In this document: positions 44,820 through 57,100 of the stretch, one piece after another
Layout of the letters: the number at the start of each line of letters is the position of its first letter
Position numbering within the stretch: position 1 is the first letter of the stretch
Assembly (NCBI GenBank): GCA_964019135.1
Contig: OZ025249.1
Location: 32,935,759-32,999,758, forward strand
DNA: 64,000 nt
Direction: 5' to 3'
From: Arenicola marina
Taxonomy: Eukaryota > Annelida > Polychaeta > Arenicolidae
Translations under genes and position numbers: made by a program
Notes under the pieces: model-generated
What the model saw: only the letters and a program-made list of their open reading frames with translations
Databases searched by the model: none
Told to the model about the DNA's origin: nothing

Positions 44820-45465
44820 ATGCTAATCTTCGCGGCCAGTGTTCTAGAATACGTTTGGGTCATAAATATATTATCAGAAACAATTCATACTAATTGCCAT
44901 GTAGCGAATAATGCGAAAATTACCAAGCTATATTTATATGAATATTAATAATATACACACAATTTCATCAATATATATCAAATATGTTATGCAAGAGCTG
45001 GTTAAAAAAAAATGTAAATGCAAAGAAGGGCCCGGTGTAGATGGTATGAGGGGGTGCCCAATTTGCGTGGGGCGAGCGCTGCAAAGAAAGAGCTGGGGCG
45101 GGCCCGTACCTGTAATGACAAGAAGGCGGGGGGGGGGGGGGGTGGCACCGCGATATAAGTGCACGATCTCGCTTGTCGGTGACACTTCACATCAATGTGA
45201 AAACCGCCCACCTATCTTTGGCAGTTGGTCGTATGAAGCATTGCTAAAGATCCCCTATCCAATATTTAAAGGTTTACTGCCTCTATTGCGCCATAACCTC
45301 CCGCTATCAACTTTCCCAAATGCTGACATATGGGACTCCCACATGCTGACATAAGCGTCTCCCAAAGGCTAACCTACCTATACATCCCCCAAGGCGTGGC
45401 TTGCCTTTGTTGTCCGATTCCAGTGTGTCTAGACCCAGCAGACATCACATCAGAACAGACCCGAA

Positions 45466-45569
45466 CCATACCCATCAGGGGACTACCCGAGCCATACCCA
45501 CCAGGGGACTATCCGAGCCATACCCACCAGGGAACTACCCGAGCCATACCCACCAGGGAACTACCCGAC
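45466..45569. repeat. 26-bp minisatellite, 4 units (copy 2)
   Basis: Four units containing CATACCCACCAGGGGACTAC with minor variants (CCATCAGGG, AGGGAACTA). Two units in copy 1, five in copy 3. Confidence 0.85.
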
Positions 45570-45599
45570 CCTTATTGAAGTGGAGCATATGGTGCCGCT

Positions 45600-45915
45600 C
45601 TAGTGGCCCTTTGGTCTGCAAGAGCCCAGCCCGCTAACCACAAGACCATTCGTGCATCCCCTGGTCTGCCAGAGCCCATCCCGCTAACCACAAGACCATT
45701 CGTGCGTCCCCTGGTCTGCCAGAGCCCAGCCCGCTAACCACCAGACCATTCGTGCGTCCCCTGGTCTGCCAGAGCCCAGCCCGCTAATAACAAGACCATT
45801 CGTGCGTCCCCTGGTCTGCCAGACCCCAGCCCGCTAATAACAAGACCATTCGTGCGTCCCCTGGTCTGCCAGAGCCAAATTGACTAACCACAAGATCATT
45901 CGGATATCTTCTACC
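45600..45915. repeat. 50-bp satellite, about 6 units (copy 2)
   Basis: Same 50-bp unit and the same left and right boundaries as arrays 1 and 3 (GTGGCCCTTTGGT on the left, AATTGACTAACCACAAGATC on the right), with only about six units. Either an unexpanded or a contracted allele. Confidence 0.92.
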
Positions 45916-47045
45916 GTGACAGAGTGCCATGCACCAGTTGAAAGCGGGGATGCTGATGGGCTGCAATCATGGGTTCAGTAAGTTCATGCCATTATCATCA
46001 CACGGGAAGATCGAATCATGGAGTCCCACCCAGAGGGACCACAAAACGGTAGTTACAAATCTTAAAGACCATTACCCATTTTTTTCTAATCACAAGAAAG
46101 CTCAGACCTTGCTAATGGCTGGAGACTACAACTGGCGAGGGATACCTACTGACCCCGCCGACAGTGGCACCAACTGTCACAGCTATCTTAAATAGATTGA
46201 ACATGATATCCTCTTAGTAACGTTCCTAATGTCTTAATGCGGCAACCTCAGTGAAATATTGAAAAGGTAAAAAATATAGCATATTAAAGGTTTGAACCTG
46301 CTCTACACTTTTGTGTGTCTCTTATGATATAAGGAACATGATATAGGTTTAGGCTACATTCCTGTTTTGAATATCGGTGAGTATTTGGAGTGATATGAAC
46401 CACGATGGGTAAAACCACTCGTTCTAGCTGTTATTGCATAAACAAAGCACACGAAATCAGCCGTTACGGCTCCGGCTCCGTCTATGTTACACATCAACGT
46501 CACCGACCCATTAAACTGCCTCCCCCCTATCAAACCGTCACTGCCCATACCCCACCTCCCCCCTCCCGCGTCCATGACCATTTATTACGCGTACGTTAGA
46601 AAACACTGACCCCCCCCCCCCACCGTCACCACCACCCACACCCTACATCCCATGCCGCATCCCACAGCCCGTCAGCCCGAACCCACTCACTCACCCACCC
46701 AGTCGCCGGTGTAAACAGTTCGCTGTGTCGAAGTGGGTGGAGAATAAAATGTTATGGGTTCCGTTATGTTATATGGCATTGCACTGCACTGGACGCAATG
46801 GAGACTAACTGCGAGAGACGGCCGCGGACTGTTTATCATTGTCCGACCCTCGCATGAGTTCTGACCACGCAAGCCGCCGCTATAAAGCTTCTTCTGCATC
46901 CTGTGGCCCAGTGGGTAGCGTGTTCGGCTATTCTCCGGAGTGCTCTGTCTGTCTGTGCGGGATACATAATCCTGCGTCTATCTTCGCAAATCTTATGGGG
47001 ATGCGATCGGAGACAGTGTCAAGATATGACGTACATTTTATTAGG

Positions 47046-47137
47046 TAACAGACTCCTAATTAGGCCATATCAGCAACTAATCAACCCGTAGCGTAGTTCC
47101 TATACTACGTTAGGGTAGTTTCTAATAGGGTCTGATA
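47046..47137. mobile_element. 92-bp inverted-repeat mini-element (copy 2)
   Basis: Same structure as 42204-42295. One base change in the stem (TTAGGG for TTACGG) weakens the inner hairpin. Confidence 0.45.
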
Positions 47138-48080
47138 GCGCCGCCCAAGCAGCCGGTGCGTTGTTCGAGCCCTACCCTGGCAAATGTCTGATGACGATTT
47201 TGTGGCTTTCCTTCTTCTTCTTTTTTGCATAAACTCTATTTATTTAACGACGTTACCGATAGAGAATACACTTATATACGACCACTTACCAACGACCAGT
47301 GAGCATGGGGGAGAGGGTTCTTCCAAAGACATAGCTGTCTACATTGACCCTTCCGGCTGTCGCGATAACCTACAGGCGTTAAGAACCAAGCAATCGGCCA
47401 GACCCGGCCACACGTACGTCCGTCCAGTACCACGTCGTGTGTATCTCAGTTCAATCCGTATATGTTGGGGAATTAGTCCTTGAGGTTCACGGAGTGTCGT
47501 CTGTAATATTATCACTTAACATCAAGCTGTAAATTGGCGTTGACAGATGGTAATCAAGTTAAATAAGCCCGTTGGTATTATGAGGCGACGCACAACGCAG
47601 GTGGAGGGGAGGGAAATGGAAGGAGGAAGGAGGGAGGGGTGGGGGAAGGGGGCGGGGGTGGCGGCTGCCCGCTTTCCGAATCTGAAGAATGAGAATCATC
47701 CTCATTTATTTCGACCAGGAATCAATACAATACAATATACCGCGAGCATTCTCAGAAACAGTCCATACACCGCAATATACGGATATATAGCAAATTATGT
47801 TCTGCGGCCAATATATATATAATAATAATATGTTACGTAAGGGACTGGTTGTTGATTTTGAAAAGAAAGCCGATTGGCTTCAGGTGGTCAGAACTCTCCG
47901 ACGAAGGAGGTAGATTTAATTTCTCCGAAAACCCATGGGAAGCCCATCTAAAAGAAGGAGTGGGGGGCGGGGGGGGGGGGGGAGGTCAACAGAAAATAAG
48001 GAGGTCCATGCGCAATCATCGAGCAAGCTTGCTGGAGGGTTGTTAACGATATCATTAATATCAGTCATTTCATTCTCCGA

Positions 48081-49498
48081 GGGGGTGATCCCAGGGGGTG
48101 ATCCCAGGGGGTGATCCCAGGGGGTGATACCTGGGGGTGATCCCAGGGGGTGATCCCAGGAGGTGATCCCAGGGGGTGATCCCAGGGGGTGATACCTGGG
48201 GGTGATCCCAGGGGGTGATCCCAGGGGGTGATCCCAGGAGGTGATCCCAGGGGGTGATCCCAGGGGGTGATCACAGGGGGTGATCCCAGGGGGTGATCTC
48301 AGGGGGTGATCCCAGGGGGTGATCCCAGGGGGTGATCCCAGGGGGTGATACCTGGGGGTGATCCCAGGGGGTGATACCTGGGGGTGATCTCAGGGGGTGA
48401 TCCCAGGGGGTGATCCCAGGGGGTGATCCCAGGGGGTGATCCCAGGGGGTGATCCCAGGAGGTGATCCCAGGGGGTGATCCCAGGGGGTGATCACAGGGG
48501 GTGATCCCAGGGGGTGATCTTAGGGGGTGATCCCAGGGGGTGATCCCAGGGGGTGATCCCTGGGGGTGATCCCAGGGGGTGATACCTGGGGGTGATCCCA
48601 GGGGGTGATACCTGGGGGTGATCCCAGGGGGTGATACCTGGGGGTGATCCCAGGGGGTGATACCTGGGGGTGATCCCAGGGGGTGATACCTGGGGGTGAT
48701 CCCAGGAGGTGATCCCAGGGGGTGATCCCAGGGGGTGATCACAGGGGGTGATCCCAGGGGGTGATCCCTGGGGGTGATCCCAGGGGGTGATCCCAGGGGG
48801 TGATCCCAGGGGGTGATACCTGGGGGTGATCCCAGGGGGTGATACCTGGGGGTGATCCCAGGGGGTGATACCTGGGGGTGATCCCAGGGGGTGATACCTG
48901 GGGGTGATCCCAGGGGGTGATACCTGGGGGTGATCACAGGGGGTGATCCCAGGGGGTGATCCCTGGGGGTGATCCCAGGGGGTGATACCTGGGGGTGATC
49001 CCAGGGGGTGATACCTGGGGGTGATCCCAGGGGGTGATACCTGGGGGTGATCCCAGGGGGTGATACCTGGGGGTGATCCCAGGGGGTGATACCTGGGGGT
49101 GATCCCAGGAGGTGATCCCAGGGGGTGATCCCAGGGGGTGATCACAGGGGGTGATCCCAGGGGGTGATCCCTGGGGGTGATCCCAGGGGGTGATCCCAGG
49201 GGGTGATCCCAGGGGGTGATCACAGGGGGTGATCCCAGGGGGTGATCCCTGGGGGTGATCCCAGGGGGAGATCCCAGGGGGTGATCCCAGGGGGTGATCA
49301 CAGGGGGTGATCCCAGGGGGTGATACCTGGGGGTGATCCCAGGGGGAGATCCCAGGGGGTGATCCCAGGGGGTGATCACAGGGGGTGATCCCAGGGGGTG
49401 ATCCCTGGGGGTGATCCCAGGGGGTGATCCCAGGGGGTGATCCCAGGGGGTGATCTCAGGGGGTGATCCCAGGGGGTGATCCCAGGGGGTGATGCCTG
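48081..49498. repeat. 13-bp minisatellite, about 109 units (copy 3)
   Basis: Same 13-bp unit and flanks as at 43242, expanded to about 1.4 kb. Alternating GGGGGTGATCCCA and GGGGGTGATACCT units form 26-bp dimers in several stretches (for example 48570-48700 and 48810-49110), so later growth copied blocks of units. Long Pro-rich minus-strand frames (212 and 295 codons) are artefacts. Confidence 0.95.
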
Positions 49499-50423
49499 GC
49501 TTGGGTTATGTGAGAAGTCAAACACAAAGATGGTTTGGGGTTCTAGACCATGTTTTGAGGCACTCATTGACTAAATCATATTACGAAGGAACACATCATA
49601 TATAATGCATATTGGTCGTATATAGATAGTCCTATTTTGGTCCTATTTTGAGTCTGTTTTGGACGCTTGGGCACCTTGTCTTGCAGATTTTATCCCAAGT
49701 TAGTAACGCTCTTGCTCCTATGCTTTGCATGGGAAGACAAATGCAAACATATAATCGTACTAAAGTCATTCATATTTGTGACTGCTGTTTCAACAGAGAT
49801 TTTACTTCACCAACGTATTTTTGATCTTAAGTTACGCAAAACACATCGGAACTACAACAGCTATGCAAAGATGCATTATCTTTCGGTGCGGCTAGAAACG
49901 TGGTGAATTAAGTGCAAAAGCGAAATCAAGACCTGACCACTGACGAGAAAGCGATCCACCCCTGCCAGTCACCCAAAGATAGGACATGCATAATTCTACC
50001 CGGCCGCAACCATCGATTTGAATGATGCCAAGGAAAGTCCGACTGTCCGGTTTGCGTTTAATGGCATGCTTTATGACCGTATCCCCCGTTTTATCACCCA
50101 CAATGCCTCCCGGTGCTGCGCTGGCGAAGGCCTCAGCGCATTGGCTGCCGTGTCAGACCGGTTCACGTCGCCGGTTCCCCTCGACACTCAGTCATTGTGC
50201 ACACAGGGACTGGGATCCACGAAAGACATCCCAGCCAGGACACCAGTTCACGAAAACTGGTTCTAGCTAGCCTTGCAAAAGCTGTGTCTTCGTGAGATTC
50301 CGTGTTACATTAGGAACAATAATCATCATTGTTTTGAATTGCAAATAAATGTACTACATTTTAATTTAAGTCCTCTTATTTGAACGTGTATTAATGAACA
50401 CAAGTCTATGCTAATCCTCGCGG

Positions 50424-50683
50424 GGCCGCCTCGATAGCTCAGTGGACTAGAGCGCTCGCCTTGAGTGCGTTGGTCACCTGAGAGTCTAGCGGCACGTAGA
50501 CCGCTGGTTCGAGCTCCTCTGTGGTCATGTCTGTTTGGTCGCAGGATAAATATCCCCTTCCTTCTTCGCGAAGAGTAGGGGGTTACCCCGGGGACATGGT
50601 TCCACTCTCCCTTCCTCCCCCCATTGACGCCATATGACCAAAAGTGGTTACAGCGTCCTGAGTATACAACCAACCAACCAACC
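50424..50683 (+). mobile_element. tRNA-derived SINE in composite copy 3
   Basis: Third positional equivalent of the SINE at 31582, with duplications at 50408-50423 and 50684-50699. B box GGTTCGAGCTC has one change from copy 1. Confidence 0.9.
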
Positions 50684-51327
50684 ATGCTAATCTTCGCGGC
50701 CAGTGTTCTAGAATACGTTTGGGTCATAAATATATTATCAGAAACAATTCATACTAATTGCCATGTAGCGAATAATGCGAAAATTACCAAGCTATATTTA
50801 TATGAATATTAATAATATACACACAATTTCATCAATATATATCAAATATGTTATGCAAGAGCTGGTTAAAAAAAAATGTAAATGCAAAGAAGGGCCCGGT
50901 GTAGATGGTATGAGGGGGTGCCCAATTTGCGTGGGGCGAGCGCTGCAAAGAAAGAGCTGGGGCGGGCCCGTACCTGTAATGACAAGAAGGCGGGGGGGGG
51001 GGGGTGGCACCGCGATATAAGTGCACGATCTCGCTTGTCGATGACACTTCACATCCATGTGGAAACCGCCCACCTATCTTTGGCAGTTGGTCGTATGAAG
51101 CATTGCTAAGGATCCCCTATCCAATATTTAAAGGTTTACTGCCTCTATTGCGCCATAACCTCCCGCTGTCAACTTTCCCAAATGCTGACATATGAGACTC
51201 CCACATGCTGACATAAGCGTCTCCCAAAGGCTAACCTACCTATACATCCGCCAAGGCGTGGCTTGCCTTTGTTGTCCGATTCCAGTGTGTCTAGACCCAG
51301 CAGACATCACATCAGAACAGACCCGAA

Positions 51328-51457
51328 CCATACCCACCAGGGGACTACCCGAGCCATACCACCCAGGGGACTACCCGAGCCATACCCACCAGGGGACTAC
51401 CCGAGCCATACCCACCAGGGGACTACCCGAGCCATACCCACCAGGGGACTACCCGAC
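51328..51457. repeat. 26-bp minisatellite, 5 units (copy 3)
   Basis: Five units containing CATACCCACCAGGGGACTAC; the second has ACCACCCAGG instead of ACCCACCAGG. Confidence 0.85.
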
Positions 51458-51490
51458 CCTTATTGAAGTTGAGCATATTGTGCCGCTCTA

Positions 51491-54400
51491 GTGGCCCTTT
51501 GGTGAGCCAGAGCCCAGCCCGCTAACCACCAGACCATTCGTGCGTCCCCTGGTCTGCCAGAGCCCAGCCCGCTAATAACAAGACCATTTGTGCGTCCCTT
51601 GGTCTGCCAGACCCCATCCCGCTAATAACAAGACCATTCGTGCGTCCCCTGGTCTGCCAGACCCCAGCCCGCTAACCACCAGACCATTCGTGCGTCCCCT
51701 GGTCTGCCACACCCCAGACCGCTAATAACAAGACCATTCGTGCGTCCCCTGGTCTGCCAGAGCCAAGCCCGCTAATAACAAAACCATTCGTGCATCCCCT
51801 GGTCTGCCAGACCCCAGCCCGCTAACCACCAGACCATTCGTGCGTCTCCTGGTCTGCCAGAGCCCAGGCCGCTAATAACAAAACCATTCGTGCGTCCCCT
51901 GGTCTGCCGGACCCCAGCCCGCTAATAACAAGACCATTCGTGCATCCCCTGGTCTGCCAGAGCCCAGCTCGCTAATAACAAGACCATTCGTGCGTCCCCT
52001 GGTCTGCCAGAGACCAGCCCGCTTATAACAAAACCATTCGTGCGTCCCCTGGTCTGCCAGACCCCAGCCCGCTAACCACCAGACCATTCGTGCGTCCCCT
52101 GGTCTGCCAGAGCCCAGCCCGCTAATAACAAGACCATTCGTGCGTCCCCTGGTCTGCCAGAGACCAGCCCGCTTATAACAAAACCATTCGTGCGTCCCCT
52201 GGTCTGCCAGACCCCAGCCCGCTAACCACCAGACCATTCGTGCGTCCCCTGGTCTGCCAGAGACCGGCCCGCTAATAACAAGACCATTCGTGCGTCCCCT
52301 GGTCTGCCAGACCCCAGCCCGCTAACCACCAGACCATTCGTGCGTCCCCTGGTCTGCCAGAGCCCAGCCCGCTAATAACAAGACCATTCGTGTGTCCCCT
52401 GGTCTGCCAGACCCCAGACCGCTAACCACCAGACCATTCGTGCGTCCCCTGGTCTGCCAGAGCCCAGCCCGCTTATAACAAAACCATTCGTGCGTCCCCT
52501 GGTCTGCCTGAGACCAGCCCGCTAATAACAAGACCATTCGTGCGTCCCCTGGTCTGCCAGAGCCCAGCCCGCTAATAACAAGACCATTCGTGCATCCCCT
52601 GGTCTGCCAGACCCCAGCCCGCTAATAACAAGACCATTCGTGCGTCCCCAGGTCGGCCAGAGACCAGCCCGCTAATAACAAGACCATTCGTGCGTCCCCT
52701 GGTCTGCCAGACCCCAGCCCGCTAATAACAAGACCATTCGTGCGTCCCCTGGTCTGCCAGACCCCAGCCCGCTAATAACAAGACCATTCGTACGTCCCCT
52801 GGTCTGCCACACCCCAGACCGCTAATAACAAGACCATTCGTGCGTCCCCTGGTCTGCCAGAGCACAGGCCGCTAATAACAAAACCATTCGTGCGTCCCCT
52901 GGTCTGCCGGACCCCAGCCCGCTAATAACAAGACCATTCGTGCATCCCCTGGTCTGCCAGAGCCCAGCCCGCTAATAACAAGACCATTCGTGCGTCCCAT
53001 GGTCTGCCAGAGACCAGCCCGCTAATTACAAGACCATTCGTGCGTCCCCTGGTCTGCCAGAGACCAGCCCGCTTATAACAAGACCATTCGTGCGTCCCCT
53101 GGTCTGCCGGAGACCAGCCCGCTAATAACAAGACCATTCGTGCGTCCCCTGGTCTGCCAGAGACCAGCCCGCTAATAACAAGACCATTCGTGCGTCCTCT
53201 GGTCTGCCAGAGACCAGCCCGCTTATAACAAGACCATTCGTGCGTCCCCTGGTCTGCCAGAGCCCAGCCCGCTAATAACAAAACCATTCGTGCATCCCCT
53301 GGTCTGCCAGACCCCAGCCCGCTAATAACAAGACCATTCGTGCGTCCCCTGGTCGGCCAGAGACCAGCCCGCTAATAACAAGACCATTCGTGCGTCCCCT
53401 GGTCTGCCAGACCCCAGCCCGCTAATAACAAGACCATTCGTGCATCCCCTCGTCTGCCAGACCCCAGCCCGCTAACAACAAGACCATTCGTGCGTCCCCT
53501 GGTCTGCCAGAGACCAGCCCGCTTATAACAAGACCATTCGTGCGTCCCCTGGTCTGCCGGAGACCAGCCCGCTAATAACAAGACCATTCGTGCGTCTCCT
53601 GGTCTGCCAGAGACCAGCCCGCTAATAACAAGACCATTCGTGCATCCCCTGGTCTGCCAGAGACCAGCCCGCTTATAACAAGACCATTCGTGCGTCCCCT
53701 GGTCTGCCAGAGCCCAGCCCGCTAATAACAAGACCATTCGTGCATCCCCTGGTCTGCCAGACCCCAGCCCGCTAATAACAAGACCATTCGTGCATCCCCT
53801 GGTCTGCCAGACCCCAGCCCGCTAATAACAAGACCATTCGTGCTTCCCCTGGTCTGCCAGACCCCAGCCCGCTAATAACAAGACCATTCGTACGTCCCCT
53901 GGTCTGCCAGACCCCAGCCCGCTAATAACAAGACCATTCGTGCGTCCCCTGGTCAGTCAGACCCCAGCCCGATAATAACAAGACCATTCGTGCGTCCCCT
54001 GGTATGCCAGACCCCAGCCCGCTAACCGCCAGACCATTCGTGCGTCCCCTGGTCTGCCACACCCCAGCCCGCTAATAACAAGACCATTTGTGCGTCCCTT
54101 GGTCTGCCAGACCCCATCCCGCTAATAACAAGACCATTCGTGCGTCCCCTGGTCTGCCAGAGCCCAGCCCGCTAATAACAAGACCATTCGTGCATCCCCT
54201 GGTCTGCCAGACCCCAGCCCGCTAATAACAAAACCATTCGTGCGTCTCCTGGTCTGCCAGAGACCAGCCCGCTAATAACAAGACCATTCGTGCATCCCCT
54301 GGTCTGCCAGAGACCAGCCCGCTTATAACAAGACCATTCGTGCGTCCCCTGGTCTGCCAGAGCCCAGCCCGCTAATAACAAGACCATTCGTGCATCCCCT

Positions 54401-57100
54401 GGTCTGCCAGACCCCAGCCCGCTAATAACAAGACCATTCGTGCGTCCCCTGGTCTGCCAGACCCCAGCCCGCTAATAACAAGACCATTCGTGCTTCCCCT
54501 GGTCTGCCAGACCCCAGCCCGCTAATAACAAGACCATTCGTACGTCCCCTGGTCTGCCAGACCCCAGCCCGCTAATAACAAGACCATTCGTGCGTTCCCT
54601 GGTCAGTCAGACCCCAGCCCGCTAATAACAAGACCATTCGTGCGTCCCCTGGTCTGCCAGACCCCAGCCCGCTAACCGCCAGACCATTCGTGCGTCCCCT
54701 GGTCTGCCACACCCCAGCCCGCTAATAACAAGACCATTTGTGCGTCCCTTGGTCTGCCAGACCCCATCCCGCTAATAACAAGACCATTCGTGCGTCCCCT
54801 GGTCTGCCAGAGCCCAGCCCGCTAATAACAAGACCATTCGTGCATCCCCTGGTCTGCCAGACCCCAGCCCGCTAATAACAAGACCATTCGTGCGTCCCCT
54901 GGTCTGCCAGACCCCAGCCTGCTAATAACAAGACCATTCGTGCGTCCCCTGGTCTGCCGGACCCCAGCCCGCTAATAACAAGACCATTTGTGCGTCCCTT
55001 GGTCTGCCAGACCCCAGACCGCTAACCACCAGACCATTCGTGCGTCCCCTGGTCTGCCAGACCCCAGACCGCTAATAACAAGACCATTTGTGCGTCCCTT
55101 GGTCTGCCAGAGCCCAGCTCGCTAATAACAAGACCATTCGTGCGTCCCCTGGTCTGCCAGACCCCAGCCCGCTAACCACCAGACCATTCGTGCGTCCCCT
55201 GGTCTGCCACACCCCATCCCGCTAATAACAAGACCATTCGTGCGTCCCCTGGTCAGTCAGACCCCAGCCCGCTAATAACAAGACCATTCGTGCGTCCCCT
55301 GGTCTGCCAGAGCCCAGCCCGCTAATAACAAGACCATTTGTGCGTCCCTTGGTCTGCCAGACCCCATCCCGCTAATAACAAAACCATTCGTGCGTCCCCT
55401 GGTCTGCCAGACCCCAGCCCGCTAACCATCAGACCATTCGTGCGTCCCCTGGTCTGCCAGACCCCAGCCCGCTAATAACAAAACCATTCGTGCGTCCCTT
55501 GGTCTGCCAGACCCCAGACCGCTAATAACAAGACCATTCGTGCGTCCCCTGGTCTGCCAGACCCCAGCCCGCTAACCATCAGACCATTCGTGCGTCCCCT
55601 GGTCTGCCAGACCCCAGCCCGCTAACCACCAGACCATTCGTGCGTCCCCTCTTCTGCCAGAGCCCAGCCCGCTAATAACAAGACCATTCGTGCGTCCCCT
55701 GGTCTGCCAAAGCCCAGCCCGCTAATAACAAGACCATTCGTGCGTCCCCTGGTCTGCCAGAGACCAGCCCGCTAATAACAAAACCATTCGTGCGTCCCCT
55801 GGTCTGCCAGACCCCAGCCCGCTAACCACCAGACCATTCGTGCGTCCCCTCTTCTGCCAGAGCCCAGCCCGCTAATAACAAGACCATTCGTGCGTCCCCT
55901 GGTCTGCCAAAGCCCAGCCCGCTAATAACAAGACCATTCGTGCGTCCCCTGGTCTGCCAGAGACCAGCCCGCTTATAACAAAACCATTCGTGCGTCCCCT
56001 GGTCTGCCGGAGACCAGCCCGCTAATAACAAGACCATTCGTGTGACCGCTAGTCTGCCAGAGCCCAGCCCGCTAATAACAAGACCATTCGTGCGTCCCCT
56101 GGTCTGCCAGAGACCAGCCCGCTAATAACAAGACCATTCGTGCGTCCCCTGGTCTGCCAGCGACCAGCCCGCTTATAACAAGACCATTCGTGCGTCCCCT
56201 GGTCTGCCGGAGACCAGCCCGCTAATAACAAGACCATTCGTGCGTCCCCTGGTCTGCCAGAGACCAGCCCGCTAATAACAAGACCATTCGTGCGTCCCCT
56301 GGTCTGCCAGAGACCAGCCCGCTTATAACAAGACCATTCGTGCGTCCCCTGGTCTGCCAGAGCCCAGCCCGCTAATAACAAAACCATTCGTGCATCCCCT
56401 GGTCTGCCAGACCCCAGCCCGCTAATAACAAGACCATTCGTGCGTCCCCTGGTCTGCCAGACCCCAGCCCGCTAATAACAAAAATATTCGTGCGTCCCCT
56501 GGTCTGCCAGAGACCAGCCCGCTAGTAACAAGACCATTCGTGCGTCCCCTGGTCTGCCAGAGAACAGCCCGCTTATAACAAGACCATTCGTGCGTCCCCT
56601 GGTCTGCCGGAGACCAGCCAGCTAATAACAAGACCATTCGTGCGTCCCCTGGTCTGCCAGAGCCCAGCCCGCTAATAACAAGACCATTCGTGCGTCCCCT
56701 GGTCTTCCAGAGACCAGCCCGCTTATAACAAGACCATTCGTGCGTCCCCTGGTCTGCCGGAGACCAGCCCGCTAATAACAAAACCATTCGTGCGTCCCCT
56801 GGTCTGCCAGAGACCAGCCCGCTAATAACAAGACCATTCGTGCGTCCCCTGGTCTGCCAGAGGCCAGCCCGCTAATAACAAGACCATTCGTGCGTCCCCT
56901 GGTCTGCCAGACCCCAGCCCGCTAATAACAAGACCATTCGTGCGTCCCCTGGTCTGCCAGACCCCAGCCCGCTAATAACAAGACCATTCGTACGTCCCCT
57001 GGTCTGCCAGACCCCAGCCTGCTAATAACAAGACCATTCGTGCGTCCCCTGGTCTGCCAGAGCCAAATTGACTAACCACAAGGTCATTCGGATATCCTCT
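51491..57100. repeat. 50-bp satellite array 3 (about 112 units)
   Basis: Same 50-bp unit family and boundaries as array 1. A 650-bp block (13 units) recurs: GGTCAGTCAG is found at 53951, 54601 and 55251, and TGCTTCCCCT at 53841 and 54491. The pattern of block duplication differs from array 1, so each array has grown independently. Confidence 0.95.

Larger units (their letters stand above)
42893..47647 (+). repeat. Composite repeat unit, copy 2 of 3
   Basis: Shortest copy, about 4.75 kb: left block, 13-bp array 43242-43628, central block, SINE 44547-44819, 26-bp minisatellite, only six units of the 50-bp satellite, right block 45920-47647. The single-copy blocks are almost identical to copies 1 and 3. 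A private 9-bp loss of the sequence ATGCATATT (near 43740) and the loss of one TAGC (near 44393) distinguish it. Confidence 0.88.

Noticed and set aside
48299..49379. Pro-rich genes of 212 and 295 codons
   Set aside because: They lie entirely within the 13-bp minisatellite, overlap in other frames with the same peptide, and are absent from copy 1.
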